A stretch of 64,000 nucleotides of DNA from Mesorhizobium_K sp040049215 (GTDB taxonomy: Bacteria; Pseudomonadota; Alphaproteobacteria; Rhizobiales; Rhizobiaceae): positions 1 through 64,000 of the forward strand of contig NZ_JBDZDN010000006.1 in assembly GCF_040049215.1 (NCBI RefSeq), in the 5' to 3' direction. The notes under the pieces were generated by a model that was not told the origin of the DNA, searched no databases, and was given only the letters and a program-made list of their open reading frames with translations. The translations under genes were made by a program, and so were the position numbers. Below, piece by piece: positions 26,792 through 35,939 of this stretch (positions within the stretch are counted from its first letter, which is position 1; each line of letters starts with the position of its first letter).

Positions 26792-27766
26792 CTAGATGTC
26801 CCCTTGCTGAGCGGTCTGCTCGTCGCGGGGGTTGATGATCGTGTCGATGACGATCGCGGTAAGAAGGATGACGCCCTTGATCACGTTCTGGACGGTGTAC
26901 TGGATGTCCATGATCGTCATGCCGTTGAGCAGCACGCCGATGAGCAGCGTTCCGACGATGACGTTGCGGACGCCGCCCTTGCCGCCCGACAGCCCAATGC
27001 CGCCCAGCACGACGACCAGGATGACGTCGTAGACATAGGTCGAGATGGCGACGCGGGTATTCATGCTGGCCACGGACGCTGCGGTGACGATCCCAGCCAT
27101 GTAGCCGATCAATGACGAGAGCATATATTGCAGCACGATGATGGGCCGTGCCGGCACTCCGGTGATGCGTGCTGCGAGAAGGTTGTCGCCAACGGCGCGC
27201 AGATAGCGGCCCGACTTGGTGTAGCGCAGGAAGAAGTAGCCACCGAGGCAGACGGCGGCGAAGAGGAAGATTGGAAGCGGAACGCCAAGCAGCGTCCCTT
27301 GACCCAAAACCAGGAGCGGCTGGCCCGCCTCGGGCATGTAGACGACATCGAGGTTGAAGAGGAAATAGCGGCCGAAACCGTAGATCAGCGTGCCCATGGC
27401 GAGCGTGGCGAAGATCGCTGGTATCTCGACATACGCGACCACCCAGCCGTTGAAAGCACCTACGACGAGGCTGAACGCCAGTCCCAACGCCAACGCCAGG
27501 GGCAGCGGCATGCCGGTGCCAATGAGATGCAGGGTCCACGCAACCGAGACCGCCATCAAGGCGACCAGCGACAGGTCAATGCCGCGCCCGATCACGACCA
27601 GCCCCATCGCCACGCCGAGCATGCCGAGGATCGAAACGCTGCGAACGAGGTTCAGCACGTTGCTGGTGGTGAGGAAGCCAGGCAGGGCGACGGCGAACGC
27701 CACGCACAGCACCAGTGCCAGGACGAATACGATCTGCTCCTGGCTCAGATGCCGGAAGGCATTCAT
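26792..27766 (-). CDS. CUT2 ABC transporter permease
   Basis: The 324-residue RbsC-like permease has about nine hydrophobic helices and the family motif GRGIDLSLVALMAVS (usually GGIDLSVGS). It also has GGIGLSGGKGGVRNVIVGTLLIG near the C-terminus. As first gene of the minus-strand operon it would pair with the permease half of the 23592-25706 fusion to make a heterodimeric channel. Transcription should start in the 244-base divergent gap shared with the AraC regulator. Confidence 0.85.
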   Translation of the reverse strand: MNAFRHLSQEQIVFVLALVLCVAFAVALPGFLTTSNVLNLVRSVSILGMLGVAMGLVVIGRGIDLSLVALMAVSVAWTLHLIGTGMPLPLALALGLAFSLVVGAFNGWVVAYVEIPAIFATLAMGTLIYGFGRYFLFNLDVVYMPEAGQPLLVLGQGTLLGVPLPIFLFAAVCLGGYFFLRYTKSGRYLRAVGDNLLAARITGVPARPIIVLQYMLSSLIGYMAGIVTAASVASMNTRVAISTYVYDVILVVVLGGIGLSGGKGGVRNVIVGTLLIGVLLNGMTIMDIQYTVQNVIKGVILLTAIVIDTIINPRDEQTAQQGDI

Positions 27767-28010
27767 GTCGGTCCTCCACCAACGTGAACAGCCACCCCTC
27801 AGCGGTTGGCATGGAAAAGACTATCCCTGCGGGCGAGTGTCGATCTTTCGCCAGAACGCAGAACTTTTGCCTGAGAGTGCAATCGGGCGAATTTCTTGCC
27901 CAAACGCCCGCAAATGGAGTAACAAGTACGGGGGAGCGTGTATTGGCGCGGCTAAACAAACATCAGAGGGCTGCATCAATATCGGTACTTGACCGCGGGT
28001 GGGGGAGCCC
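27767..28010. promoter_or_regulatory. Divergent control region between AraC gene and permease-led operon
   Basis: This space separates the AraC regulator from the eight-gene operon and must contain both promoters. The only structure noted is a short inverted repeat CGGGCG/CGCCCG (27884-27889 and 27905-27910). No convincing -35/-10 pair or direct repeat typical of AraC sites could be fixed by eye. Confidence 0.4.
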
Positions 28011-28952
28011 ATGGATCTTGTCTTTTCAACGGAAGACCTGCCAACGCCGAAGCGGTACAACGCTTGGCGTGAAGCCATATGCGACTTCTACGTCCATGTG
28101 GACGTGAAGGCGACCAGGCCGGAGGATTACCGCGGCTTTATCCGCGAGGCTCGCTTCGGCGATATCGTCATGACCGATATCCTGCTCTCCGAACAAAGCA
28201 TCAGACGACAAAGCCAGCACATCTCGCGGCTGGACAAGGACTGCTACTATTTGCAGCTCATTCACCGCGGGAGCCTGAATGTGGTGCAGCGGGGCTCGAC
28301 CCATTCCTCCAACGCCGCGCGGGGCGCCATCTTCTGCGCCACCGAGCAATACGAGCTCCAATGCCTTGGCGAGGTTCGCTCGTTCTATCTTGAAATACCG
28401 CGCGCCGATTTTGCCCAGAGGTTCGCGAGCGAACGGATACCCGTCTCGGCTGCGTTCAACAGCACGCAGGGGCTCGGCAGGATCACAACGGAATTCTGCG
28501 CGGCACTGGCAGGTGAAGGGTCGAAGCTGTCGCAGGATGTTAAAGCCAAAATGGGCGACCAGCTTATGGACATCCTTGCCATCACGCTGCAGTCGGCCGA
28601 AACCGATACCGGTTCGCTGGACGGGTCTGTTCAGCAGGCTCGGCTCCGCTCGATCCGGCAGTGGATCGAAGCCCACCTGGGCGACCCCAATCTCTCGCTG
28701 GAGAGGATCGCCAGCGCAAATGGGGTGTCCTTGCGCTACCTTCACCACTTGTTCCGGCAATCCGAGATGTCGGCTTCGGAGTGGATCTGGGATCGGCGCC
28801 TTCAACTCGCCTACGACAAGATTGCGAAGGGAGAAGGTCACTCGATAACCTCCGTCGCGTTTGAGCACGGCTTCAGCAGTTCCGCTCATTTCAGTACCCT
28901 GTTTCGTCGGAAATTCGGGTTGTCACCACGAGATGTTGCAAAAGTGCGGTGA
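28011..28952 (+). CDS. AraC-family transcriptional regulator
   Basis: The 313-residue protein starts at ATG 28011, with GGGGGAG just upstream. The N-terminal cupin-like AraC_binding_2 type sensor spans about 10-180. The C-terminal AraC DNA-binding domain spans about 210-313, with helix-turn-helix LSLERIASANGVSLRYLHHLFR and second HTH ITSVAFEHGFSSSAHFSTLF, and ends SPRDVAKVR. It diverges from the importer/beta-oxidation operon and is its likely activator. The inducer is probably the imported compound or its CoA ester, an inference from position only. Confidence 0.88.
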   Translation: MDLVFSTEDLPTPKRYNAWREAICDFYVHVDVKATRPEDYRGFIREARFGDIVMTDILLSEQSIRRQSQHISRLDKDCYYLQLIHRGSLNVVQRGSTHSSNAARGAIFCATEQYELQCLGEVRSFYLEIPRADFAQRFASERIPVSAAFNSTQGLGRITTEFCAALAGEGSKLSQDVKAKMGDQLMDILAITLQSAETDTGSLDGSVQQARLRSIRQWIEAHLGDPNLSLERIASANGVSLRYLHHLFRQSEMSASEWIWDRRLQLAYDKIAKGEGHSITSVAFEHGFSSSAHFSTLFRRKFGLSPRDVAKVR

Positions 28953-29134
28953 ATGAGGATCGGCGGGTCGTGAGCGCTATGCCGGAACTGGGCTCGTAGC
29001 GAAAATTTTGGACCGCGAAGCAACCGGCCCCCGCAGCGACACCGCGGCAGCGCCGTCGATCATTATGAAAAAACTATCTTCGCAGCGATCCACCCCAATC
29101 GAAAACATATGCCGCCGCCGATACCTTGCTGGGT

Positions 29135-29404
29135 ATGCACGATACGCCGTCAGACGCGGACAAGACCGCGGCATTGAAAGCCCGTGCATGGACCACAAGA
29201 AAGAGCAGACAGATGTTTGGGCGATTGGGCATGTACCGCAGCGTAGAGGACGAGTTTGAGGCGCGTCCCGTCGGCAACAGCGGACGCGAACTCGTCCCGC
29301 AGGGCGGGCTGCGCCAAGGCGAACTGGGAATGTTTTTGCGAGTCGCCTGCGTCGTCGCCACAATCTGGGGCGGCTCGGCGCTTGCCGTCTGGAGCGCCGG
29401 CTGA
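29135..29404 (+). CDS. Small putative membrane protein, unknown
   Basis: An 89-residue frame from ATG 29135 has an acidic/basic first half and one hydrophobic segment near the C-terminus (about 66-88, MFLRVACVVATIWGGSALAV). Shine-Dalgarno support is poor for ATG 29135. An internal ATG at 29213 is preceded by GAAAGAG and would give 63 residues. It lies between the AraC gene and the convergent chrA. No family is recognised, and it may not be expressed. Outside it, 28953-29134 shows no feature. Confidence 0.35.
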   Translation: MHDTPSDADKTAALKARAWTTRKSRQMFGRLGMYRSVEDEFEARPVGNSGRELVPQGGLRQGELGMFLRVACVVATIWGGSALAVWSAG

Positions 29405-29453
29405 GGCGGGCCTGCACGCAAGGCCAAGGGCGAACCACCGTGGGCGAAACTGC

Positions 29454-30860
29454 TCAGGCGACCAGGCGCAACAGCAAACCTCCCGCGGCCGCGCCGGCCA
29501 GCACCCAGCCGATCGGCGCGCCGAACCTGAACAGCGCGAGCATGGCCGCGACGGTCAGCGCGATCGCGGCCCAGTCCGCGCTCGCCAGAACCGGAAGATC
29601 GAGTGTCAGGCCGAGCACCGGCTTCTCCACCACTGTCCGGAATAGGACGTGCAGTGCAAACCATATGGCGAGGTTCAAGATCACGCCGACAACCGCCGCG
29701 GTGATGGCCGACAAGGCGCCCGAAAGCGCCGCGTTGCCGCGCAGGCGCTCAACGAAGGGTGCGCCGAGGAAAATCCACAGGAAGCAGGGCACGAAGGTTA
29801 CCCAGGTGGTGAGGATCGCCCCGAGCGTCGCCGCCAGCAGCGGATCGAGCCCACCCGCATCCCTATAGGCGCCGAGGAACCCGACGAACTGGACGACCAT
29901 GATGAGCGGCCCGGGCGTGGTCTCGGCCATTCCCAGCCCGTCCAGCATCTCGCCGGGCTGCAGCCAGCCATAGGTCTCGACCGCCTGCTGGGCGACATAG
30001 GCGAGCACGGCATAGGCGCCGCCGAACGTAACGACGGCCATCTGGCTGAAAAAGAGGGCGATGCGGCTGAACACATTGTCCCAGCCGAGCAGCGTGACCA
30101 GCACTACGACCGGCACCAGCCACAGCGCCAAGAACACCGCGGATACGCGCAGCGACCAGCCGACATTCGGCCTCGCATGCGCCGGAACGCCGTCGCTGAG
30201 CGCTGAATCGGCATCGGAAAGGGCAACGCCAGAGCCCGCGCCATGTCCTCCTCCTCCCACCTTGAAGGCGGGAAGCCCGGCGCGCCCCCCGAGATAGCCG
30301 ATGATGCCCGCGGCAAAGATGATGAATGGAAACGGCGCGCCCAGGAAGAAGATCGCGACGAAGGAGGCGGCCGCGATGGCCAGCATGACATTGTTCTTCA
30401 GGGCGCGCTTGCCGATGCGCTGGACGGCGTGGAGCACGATCGCCAGCACCGCCGCCTTGAGGCCGAAGAACAGGCCTTCGACGAGAGGAACGTTGCCGAA
30501 GAGCACGTAGACGTAGCTCAGCGCCAGGATCGACAGGAACCCGGGCAGGATGAATAACGTGCCCGCGACAAGCCCGCCCTTTGTCTTGTGGAGCAGCCAG
30601 CCGATATACACGGCCAACTGCTGGGCTTCGGGCCCTGGGAGCAGCATGCAGTAGTTGAGGGCATGCAGGAAGCGGTTCTCGCCGATCCAGCGTTTCTCCT
30701 CGACCAGGATACGGTGCATGACGGCGATCTGGCCCGCCGGACCGCCGAAGGACAGCGCGGCGATACGGACCCAGACGCGCACGGCCTCGCCGAAAGGAAT
30801 GCCATGATCGTGGCCGGGGGCCACTCGTTCAGCCGACGGGCTTTCGAGTGTCGTGCTCAT
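29454..30860 (-). CDS. chrA: Chromate transporter ChrA
   Basis: The 468-residue, two-domain (long-chain) CHR-family transporter has the N-terminal half motif LSFGGPAGQIAVMH and LPGPEAQQLAVYIGW. The second half carries VVTFGGAYAVLAYVAQQAV and TTPGPLIMVVQFVGFLGA. Ten or more hydrophobic helices are present. ChrA exports chromate in exchange or symport processes and confers chromate resistance. Start and stop overlap by four bases (ATGA) with the upstream chrB, so the two are coupled. Confidence 0.9.
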   Translation of the reverse strand: MSTTLESPSAERVAPGHDHGIPFGEAVRVWVRIAALSFGGPAGQIAVMHRILVEEKRWIGENRFLHALNYCMLLPGPEAQQLAVYIGWLLHKTKGGLVAGTLFILPGFLSILALSYVYVLFGNVPLVEGLFFGLKAAVLAIVLHAVQRIGKRALKNNVMLAIAAASFVAIFFLGAPFPFIIFAAGIIGYLGGRAGLPAFKVGGGGHGAGSGVALSDADSALSDGVPAHARPNVGWSLRVSAVFLALWLVPVVVLVTLLGWDNVFSRIALFFSQMAVVTFGGAYAVLAYVAQQAVETYGWLQPGEMLDGLGMAETTPGPLIMVVQFVGFLGAYRDAGGLDPLLAATLGAILTTWVTFVPCFLWIFLGAPFVERLRGNAALSGALSAITAAVVGVILNLAIWFALHVLFRTVVEKPVLGLTLDLPVLASADWAAIALTVAAMLALFRFGAPIGWVLAGAAAGGLLLRLVA

Positions 30861-31681
30861 GGACTGCTTCCCGCCTTTGCGGAGGGCCAGTTGTGTGCCT
30901 CGCCCGTCGCGTCGCGCGCCCAGCGGTAGAAGGAATCATAGACGGCCATCCCGGCGTCGAGTTGGGCGAGGTCGTCGGAGAACATGCGCGATAGCCCGAG
31001 CGACATGGCAAGCAGTCCGGCCGCTTCTGGTTCGAGGTCAAGCCGCGCCGTGTCGGCCGCCCGCACGATCCGGGTCAGTCGAAGCAGCGGTTCGGTCGTC
31101 AGGCCGAACTCCTCGACCATCACGTCGAATGTGCACAGTTCGCCGCGATGGCTCCAGAAAACGTTCTCGACGTCGAACGGGGTTGCGCCGAAGCGGTCGG
31201 CGACGGCCTCTACCTCCTGCGGCGCGACGAACAGGAAGACCGCGCCGGGATCGACGAAGCGTCGGATGAGCCAGGGACAGGCGATGCGGTCGATCTTTGG
31301 CCGTGCCCGGGTTACCCAGACGGAGCGGCCCTGTATGTCGCGGGCAGGGATGCGCGCGTCCGGAACGGTCGGCAGGCTCGCCGCCAACCATGCCTCGAAG
31401 CCGCCTTCCAAGGATTCGGCCGCGACGCCCCGGTGGCGCAGCCACGCGGCAACGCCCTCGCTGAGTTTTTTTCCCTTCTGGCAGATGACGATCGCGGAGG
31501 GCGCGTCGAACGCCTCGCTCCAGTCGGAAACCAAAGCATGCGACCGTCGGACCGATCCGGGCAGGAGCCTTGGGTTGGCCGCGAAGTCCTCGTCTGTCCT
31601 CACGTCGACCAGCCGGGGGCAGGCGGGTGTCCCGTACAGGCGGGAAAGCTTGTCGACGGATATAGTGGTGGGAGATGGCAT
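30857..31681 (-). CDS. chrB: ChrB with N-terminal rhodanese domain
   Basis: The 274-residue protein combines a rhodanese-like domain (about 5-105) and a ChrB/chromate-resistance domain (about 115-265). The rhodanese active-site loop reads VICQKGKKLSEGV, retaining the Cys (IVICQKGKK). The ChrB part has VTRARPKIDRIACPWLIRRF, DPGAVFLFV, PFDVENVFWSHRGELCTFD and ARDATGEAHNWP. ChrB proteins sense chromate and regulate chrA in related alphaproteobacteria. Rhodanese fusion suggests a link to sulfur or thiol status. It leads the two-gene chr operon. Confidence 0.85.
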   Translation of the reverse strand: MPSPTTISVDKLSRLYGTPACPRLVDVRTDEDFAANPRLLPGSVRRSHALVSDWSEAFDAPSAIVICQKGKKLSEGVAAWLRHRGVAAESLEGGFEAWLAASLPTVPDARIPARDIQGRSVWVTRARPKIDRIACPWLIRRFVDPGAVFLFVAPQEVEAVADRFGATPFDVENVFWSHRGELCTFDVMVEEFGLTTEPLLRLTRIVRAADTARLDLEPEAAGLLAMSLGLSRMFSDDLAQLDAGMAVYDSFYRWARDATGEAHNWPSAKAGSSP

Positions 31682-31988
31682 GGCGCGTCCTCCGTTGCCG
31701 GGCTGCTGGACGCGATTCTTGGGCCGGAGCCTCGTGGGGAGACCGCAGTCCCCATGGAGGTCTTGTCGCGCCGGAGAGTGGCTCTGTCAAGCGCCTCGCC
31801 ATGAAGCACGCCATCACCCCGGCGATCCAAGGCCACTGTTGTCGCCCGATCGCGGGTCCTTTGGATGTGATAGGCCGAGCTCGCAGAGGTTGGGCAGTGG
31901 GACCAGTTGCAAGGCGACGGCGGTCCGAAGACCCGCATATCGGATCGTGATCAGAACTCGGCGTACTGAGTGAGTCGACGGCGACCGG
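31682..31988. other. Intergenic region upstream of chrBA
   Basis: About 307 bases separate the chrB start from the stop of the GMC oxidoreductase gene on the same strand. It should contain the chrBA promoter and possibly a terminator for the polyol operon. No convincing promoter, hairpin or coding frame is visible. Short open frames here lack start signals and family resemblance. Confidence 0.5.
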
Positions 31989-33587
31989 TCATGTGGCTCT
32001 AATCATGTCGGCCGCCTTTTCGGCGATCATCACCACGGGTGAGGCAGTGTTGCCTGACACGATCTTGGGCATGATCGAGGCGTCGATCACGCGCAGGCCC
32101 GACAGCCCCTTCACCCTCAGTTGCGGGTCGACGACCGCCGCGTCGTCGCTGCCCATGCGGCAGGTACCGACAGGATGGAAGATGGTGGTGGCGATGTTGC
32201 CGATCGCGCTAAGCAGCTCGGCGTCCGACTGCACCGTGGGGCCCGGCAGAATCTCTCGCGGCTGGTAACGTGCCAGACGCTGCGCGCTCATGATCCGCCG
32301 CGCCTGCCGCACGGCCTTCACAGCAATGTCGCGGTCGGCCTGCGCCGAGAGATAGTTGAGCCTGATGTCCGGCTGCGCGGCCGGGTCGGGCGTGATGGCA
32401 TGCACGCAGCCGATGCTTTCGGGCCGCAGATTGCAGACCGAGATCGTTATGGCCGGGAAAGGGTGCAGCGGGTCGCCCAGCCTGTCGGTCGACAGCGGCT
32501 GTACGTGGTATTCGAGGTCGGGCGTGGCGCGCGACGGGTCCGACTTCGTGAACATGCCGAACTGGCTCGGCGCCATCGACATCGGCCCGCTCTGCGTCAG
32601 CGCGTAGCGCAACGCGATGCCGGCCTTGCCGAACAGGCTGTTGAAGGCGGCGTTGAGAGTCTTTGCCCCGGTCACCTTGTAGACGGTGCGGATCTGCAGA
32701 TGGTCCTGCAGGTTCTCGCCGACGCCGGGGCTCTCATGTGCGACGTCGATGCCGAGCCCGCGCAGCACGTCGGGTCGGCCGATGCCGGAAAGCTCCAGCA
32801 GCTTCGGCGAGTTGATCGAACCCGCGGCCAGCAGCACCTCGCCTTCGGCGCGCGCTTCGACCACGCGGCCTTCGTGGCTGTAGCGCACGCCGACGACCCT
32901 GCGGCCTTCGAGGATGAGGCTCTCTGTCAGCGCGTTCGTCACCAGCCGCAGGTTCGGCCTTCGCAGCGCCGGGCGCAGGAAGCCTTTGGCCGCGTTCCAG
33001 CGCACGCCGCGCTTCTGGTTCACCTCGAAGAAGCCGGAGCCCTCGTTGTCGCCGTCGTTGAAGTCCGCGCGCGGTTCGATCCCGAACTCCCGCGCACCTT
33101 CCTGTACGGCGCGCAGGATGTCCCAGGTCAGCCGCTGCCTCGACACTTTCCACTCGCCGCCGGAGCCGTGGAGATCGGTCTTGCCGCCGTAATGGTCTTC
33201 CGACTTCAGGAAATAAGGCAGCACATCGTCCCAGCCCCAGCCGGTATTGCCCATCTGTCGCCAGCCTTCATAGTCGGCCGCCTGGCCCCGCATGTAGATC
33301 ATGCCGTTGACCGACGAGCAGCCGCCCAGCAGCCTGCCGCGCGGATAGGCGATCGAGCGGCCGTTGAGCCCCGGCTCGGCGGCTGTCTTCATCATCCAGT
33401 CGGTGCGCGGATTGCCAATGCAGTAGAGATAGCCGACGGGGATGTGCACCCAATGGTAATTGTCGCTGCCGCCGGCCTCGAGCAGCAGAACGCGAGTCGC
33501 CGGGTCGGCCGTCAGCCGGTTGGCGAGCACGCAGCCAGCCGTCCCGGCGCCGACGATGATGTAGTCGTACTGGCCTTCGAGGGTCAT
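31989..33587 (-). CDS. GMC-family FAD oxidoreductase (choline dehydrogenase-like)
   Basis: The 532-residue flavoprotein has the dinucleotide motif DYIIVGAGTAGCVLANRL (about 8-25), GMC signature 1 around GRLLGGCSSVNGMIYMRG, signature 2 GSINSPKLLELSGIG and the catalytic His region HPVGTCRMG. The C-terminal motif is DASIMPKIVSGNTASPV. Family members oxidise alcohols or polyols. The ATG overlaps the FGGY kinase stop by four bases and it ends the nine-gene operon. It may oxidise the imported polyol before phosphorylation; the substrate is not evident. Confidence 0.85.
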   Translation of the reverse strand: MTLEGQYDYIIVGAGTAGCVLANRLTADPATRVLLLEAGGSDNYHWVHIPVGYLYCIGNPRTDWMMKTAAEPGLNGRSIAYPRGRLLGGCSSVNGMIYMRGQAADYEGWRQMGNTGWGWDDVLPYFLKSEDHYGGKTDLHGSGGEWKVSRQRLTWDILRAVQEGAREFGIEPRADFNDGDNEGSGFFEVNQKRGVRWNAAKGFLRPALRRPNLRLVTNALTESLILEGRRVVGVRYSHEGRVVEARAEGEVLLAAGSINSPKLLELSGIGRPDVLRGLGIDVAHESPGVGENLQDHLQIRTVYKVTGAKTLNAAFNSLFGKAGIALRYALTQSGPMSMAPSQFGMFTKSDPSRATPDLEYHVQPLSTDRLGDPLHPFPAITISVCNLRPESIGCVHAITPDPAAQPDIRLNYLSAQADRDIAVKAVRQARRIMSAQRLARYQPREILPGPTVQSDAELLSAIGNIATTIFHPVGTCRMGSDDAAVVDPQLRVKGLSGLRVIDASIMPKIVSGNTASPVVMIAEKAADMIRAT

Positions 33588-35098
33588 GCGTCGTCCTTTG
33601 CCGCGAGCCGCCGCCAGAACGGATCGACGGCTTCGGCCAGTTCCGCCCAGATGCCGTAGCGGCGGTCGTAGTGGCCGCGCATGGCGCGGTCGGGCTCGAA
33701 GGTGCGGGCCGGCCTGGTCATCGCGCTCACTGCCGTTTCGACATCGGGATAATGCCCGGCGCCGACGGATGCCGCGATGGCCGCGCCCAGCGCCCCGGTC
33801 TCGGAGCACTCAGCCACCGTCACCGGCACGCCGAGCCCGTCGGCGAAGATCTGCGGCCAGTGCGCCGAGCGCGCCCCGCCACCGGACAAAGCGGCCCTCG
33901 AGAAGCCCACGCCCGCTGCCGTCAGCACCTCGATATGGCGGCGGTGTTCGAACATGACGCCCTCGAAAAGCGCCCGCAGCACATGGCCCTCTCCATGCCA
34001 GCCGGCAAGGCCGAAAAAGCCCCCGCGCTGATGCGCGCCGAGCCGCCCGCCATAGAGGAAGGGATGGAACAGCGGGTCGTCATGGGCGGGCGCGGTGGCG
34101 CCGACCGCGGCGTTGACGAAGCCGAACGGGTCGTCATGGTGGCCGCCGCGTTCGATAAGCGTGCGCACATACCATTCGAGATTGGCTGCCGAGGTGGCGC
34201 TGTTCTCCATGTTGGCGAAATGCCCGCCTCCGCGGGCCGCAACCATGAACACGCTTTCGTCGCGCACCGGCGCGTCGGAGAACACCTGGTTGATCGACCA
34301 GCTGCCGGCGACGACGGAAGCGGCACCGGGGCCGACCGCGCCGGAGCCGAGCGCGGAAGCGACGACATCGAAATAGCCGGCAACGACCGGCGTGCCCTCT
34401 GCCAGCCCGGTCGCGTTCGCGGCGGCCCGAGTCACGGCGCCCACCACGCCGGTCGGCTCATGCAGCGGCGGCAGCATCGGCTCGGCGTCCTCCAGCCCGT
34501 ACAGCGACAGCAGTTCGGCATCGTAGACTGCCTGCGGCAGGCGCAGAAGCCCTCCGCCGGACATGTCCGAGATGTCGCTGGCGCGCTTGCCTGTCAGGTG
34601 AAAGGTCAGCACGTCCTTGGCGAAGAGCAGCGTGCCGGCGCGGGCATAGAGATCCGGCCGGTGACGTTTCAGCCACGCAAGCAGCACAGGCGTCTGCGAC
34701 GGCCACGGCCGCTGCAGGCCGATGGCGTGCATGTCAGCCCCCGCCGCCGCGTCCAGCTCGGCTGCTAGCGCCGCCCCGCGCGTGTCGAGCGACTGGATGC
34801 CGATCAGCGGCGCGCCGTCGCGGTCGAGCAGATAGAGCCCGTTGCCATGGCCGGCGGTCCCGACTGCCGCGATATCGCTAGGATTTGCGTTTGCCGCCGC
34901 CAGACATCCGGCAATGGCGACGCGGGCATTGTCCCACAGTTCCGCCACCGAGCGCTCGACCATGCCGGGCGCCGGCTTGTGGGACGCGCCGTCGATGCCG
35001 TGCGAAGCAATCTGCCGGCCGTCGAGGTCGAACAGCACGGCCTTGATGACGGTGTTGCCGGCGTCGAGGCCGAGCAGCAGGGCAGGGCGGTCAGCCAC
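33584..35098 (-). CDS. FGGY-family carbohydrate kinase
   Basis: GTG 35098 (overlapping the aldolase stop by eight bases) gives 504 residues beginning with LLLGLDAGNTVIKAVLFD, the phosphate-1 loop of the actin-like FGGY fold. Later landmarks are AVGTAGHGNGLYLLD, a GSWSINQVF segment and the adenosine-site ALSGGGARSAHWPQIFADGL. FGGY kinases phosphorylate polyols or ketoses. The neighbouring GlpD-like oxidase and class I aldolase suggest polyol, polyol phosphate, keto-phosphate, then aldol cleavage. Erythritol kinase (EryA) is a possible relative but cannot be assigned. Confidence 0.85.
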   Translation of the reverse strand: MADRPALLLGLDAGNTVIKAVLFDLDGRQIASHGIDGASHKPAPGMVERSVAELWDNARVAIAGCLAAANANPSDIAAVGTAGHGNGLYLLDRDGAPLIGIQSLDTRGAALAAELDAAAGADMHAIGLQRPWPSQTPVLLAWLKRHRPDLYARAGTLLFAKDVLTFHLTGKRASDISDMSGGGLLRLPQAVYDAELLSLYGLEDAEPMLPPLHEPTGVVGAVTRAAANATGLAEGTPVVAGYFDVVASALGSGAVGPGAASVVAGSWSINQVFSDAPVRDESVFMVAARGGGHFANMENSATSAANLEWYVRTLIERGGHHDDPFGFVNAAVGATAPAHDDPLFHPFLYGGRLGAHQRGGFFGLAGWHGEGHVLRALFEGVMFEHRRHIEVLTAAGVGFSRAALSGGGARSAHWPQIFADGLGVPVTVAECSETGALGAAIAASVGAGHYPDVETAVSAMTRPARTFEPDRAMRGHYDRRYGIWAELAEAVDPFWRRLAAKDDA

Positions 35099-35939
35099 GG
35101 TTGTAGACGTCCCAGGCCTCATCGCCGTCGGCGCCGCGATGGATGATCGCCATCAGCGCGTTCACGACGGCTTTCGGATTTGCGTGCTGGTAGATGTTGC
35201 GGCCGTAGACCATGCCCTTGGCGCCCTGCTTCATCAGCGCCGCGGACTTGCCGAGCACGACCTTGAGATCCTCCTTGCCGCCGCCGCGCACCAGCACCGG
35301 CACGCGCGCGGCCTCCACTACGCGGTGGAACTCCTCGGGATCGTCGGTCGGGTCGGCCTTGATGATGTCGGCGCCCATTTCGGAGGCAAGCCTGACCAGC
35401 GTCACGATCTTCCGCGCGTCGCCGTCGACCTGATAGCCGCCGCGCACCTCGTTGGGCAGCATCACCAGCGGCTCGATCATCAGGGGCATGCCGTAGCGGT
35501 GGCAGTCGGCGCGAACACGGGAAATGTTGTCGACGCACTGGCGGAAAAGCTCGGGCTCGTCCGGCAGCATGAACAGGTTCACCACCACGCAGGCCGCGTC
35601 CATCTCCAGCGCGCCGATAATCGGCTCGTCGCGGTTCTGCAGCATCGACCACATGACGCGGTGGCGCTGGGCATTGTAGGGATTGCCCATGTCGATGCGC
35701 ATGACCAGGGCCGGCTTGTCCTTCTCCGGGCGGCCCTGGAGCAGGTCCGCCTGGCCGTAGGCCATCTGGATCGCATCCGGCTTGGCGGCGACCAGGGCGT
35801 CGATCACGCCGGCCATGTCTTCCAGCCCGACAAGGAAGCCCGGCTCGTTGCAGACGCCGTGGTCGACGGCCACGTCGAGGCAGCCGCCATTGGTGAAAAG
35901 CCGGTTCATCCGAGCTTTCGTGCTGATGCGCATGGTCAT
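35091..35939 (-). CDS. DeoC/LacD-family class I aldolase
   Basis: The 282-residue TIM-barrel aldolase of the DeoC/LacD family (also including FbaB- and LsrF-like proteins) has CLDVAVDHGVCNEPG, the Schiff-base lysine region ADIIKADPTDD (about 188-198) and the C-terminal phosphate-binding loop VRGGGKEDLK. It is coupled to the GlpD-like gene (four-base overlap) and to the kinase gene. A ketose-phosphate or tetrulose/pentulose-phosphate cleaving role giving dihydroxyacetone phosphate fits the operon, but the reaction is inferred. Confidence 0.8.
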   Translation of the reverse strand: MTMRISTKARMNRLFTNGGCLDVAVDHGVCNEPGFLVGLEDMAGVIDALVAAKPDAIQMAYGQADLLQGRPEKDKPALVMRIDMGNPYNAQRHRVMWSMLQNRDEPIIGALEMDAACVVVNLFMLPDEPELFRQCVDNISRVRADCHRYGMPLMIEPLVMLPNEVRGGYQVDGDARKIVTLVRLASEMGADIIKADPTDDPEEFHRVVEAARVPVLVRGGGKEDLKVVLGKSAALMKQGAKGMVYGRNIYQHANPKAVVNALMAIIHRGADGDEAWDVYNRG

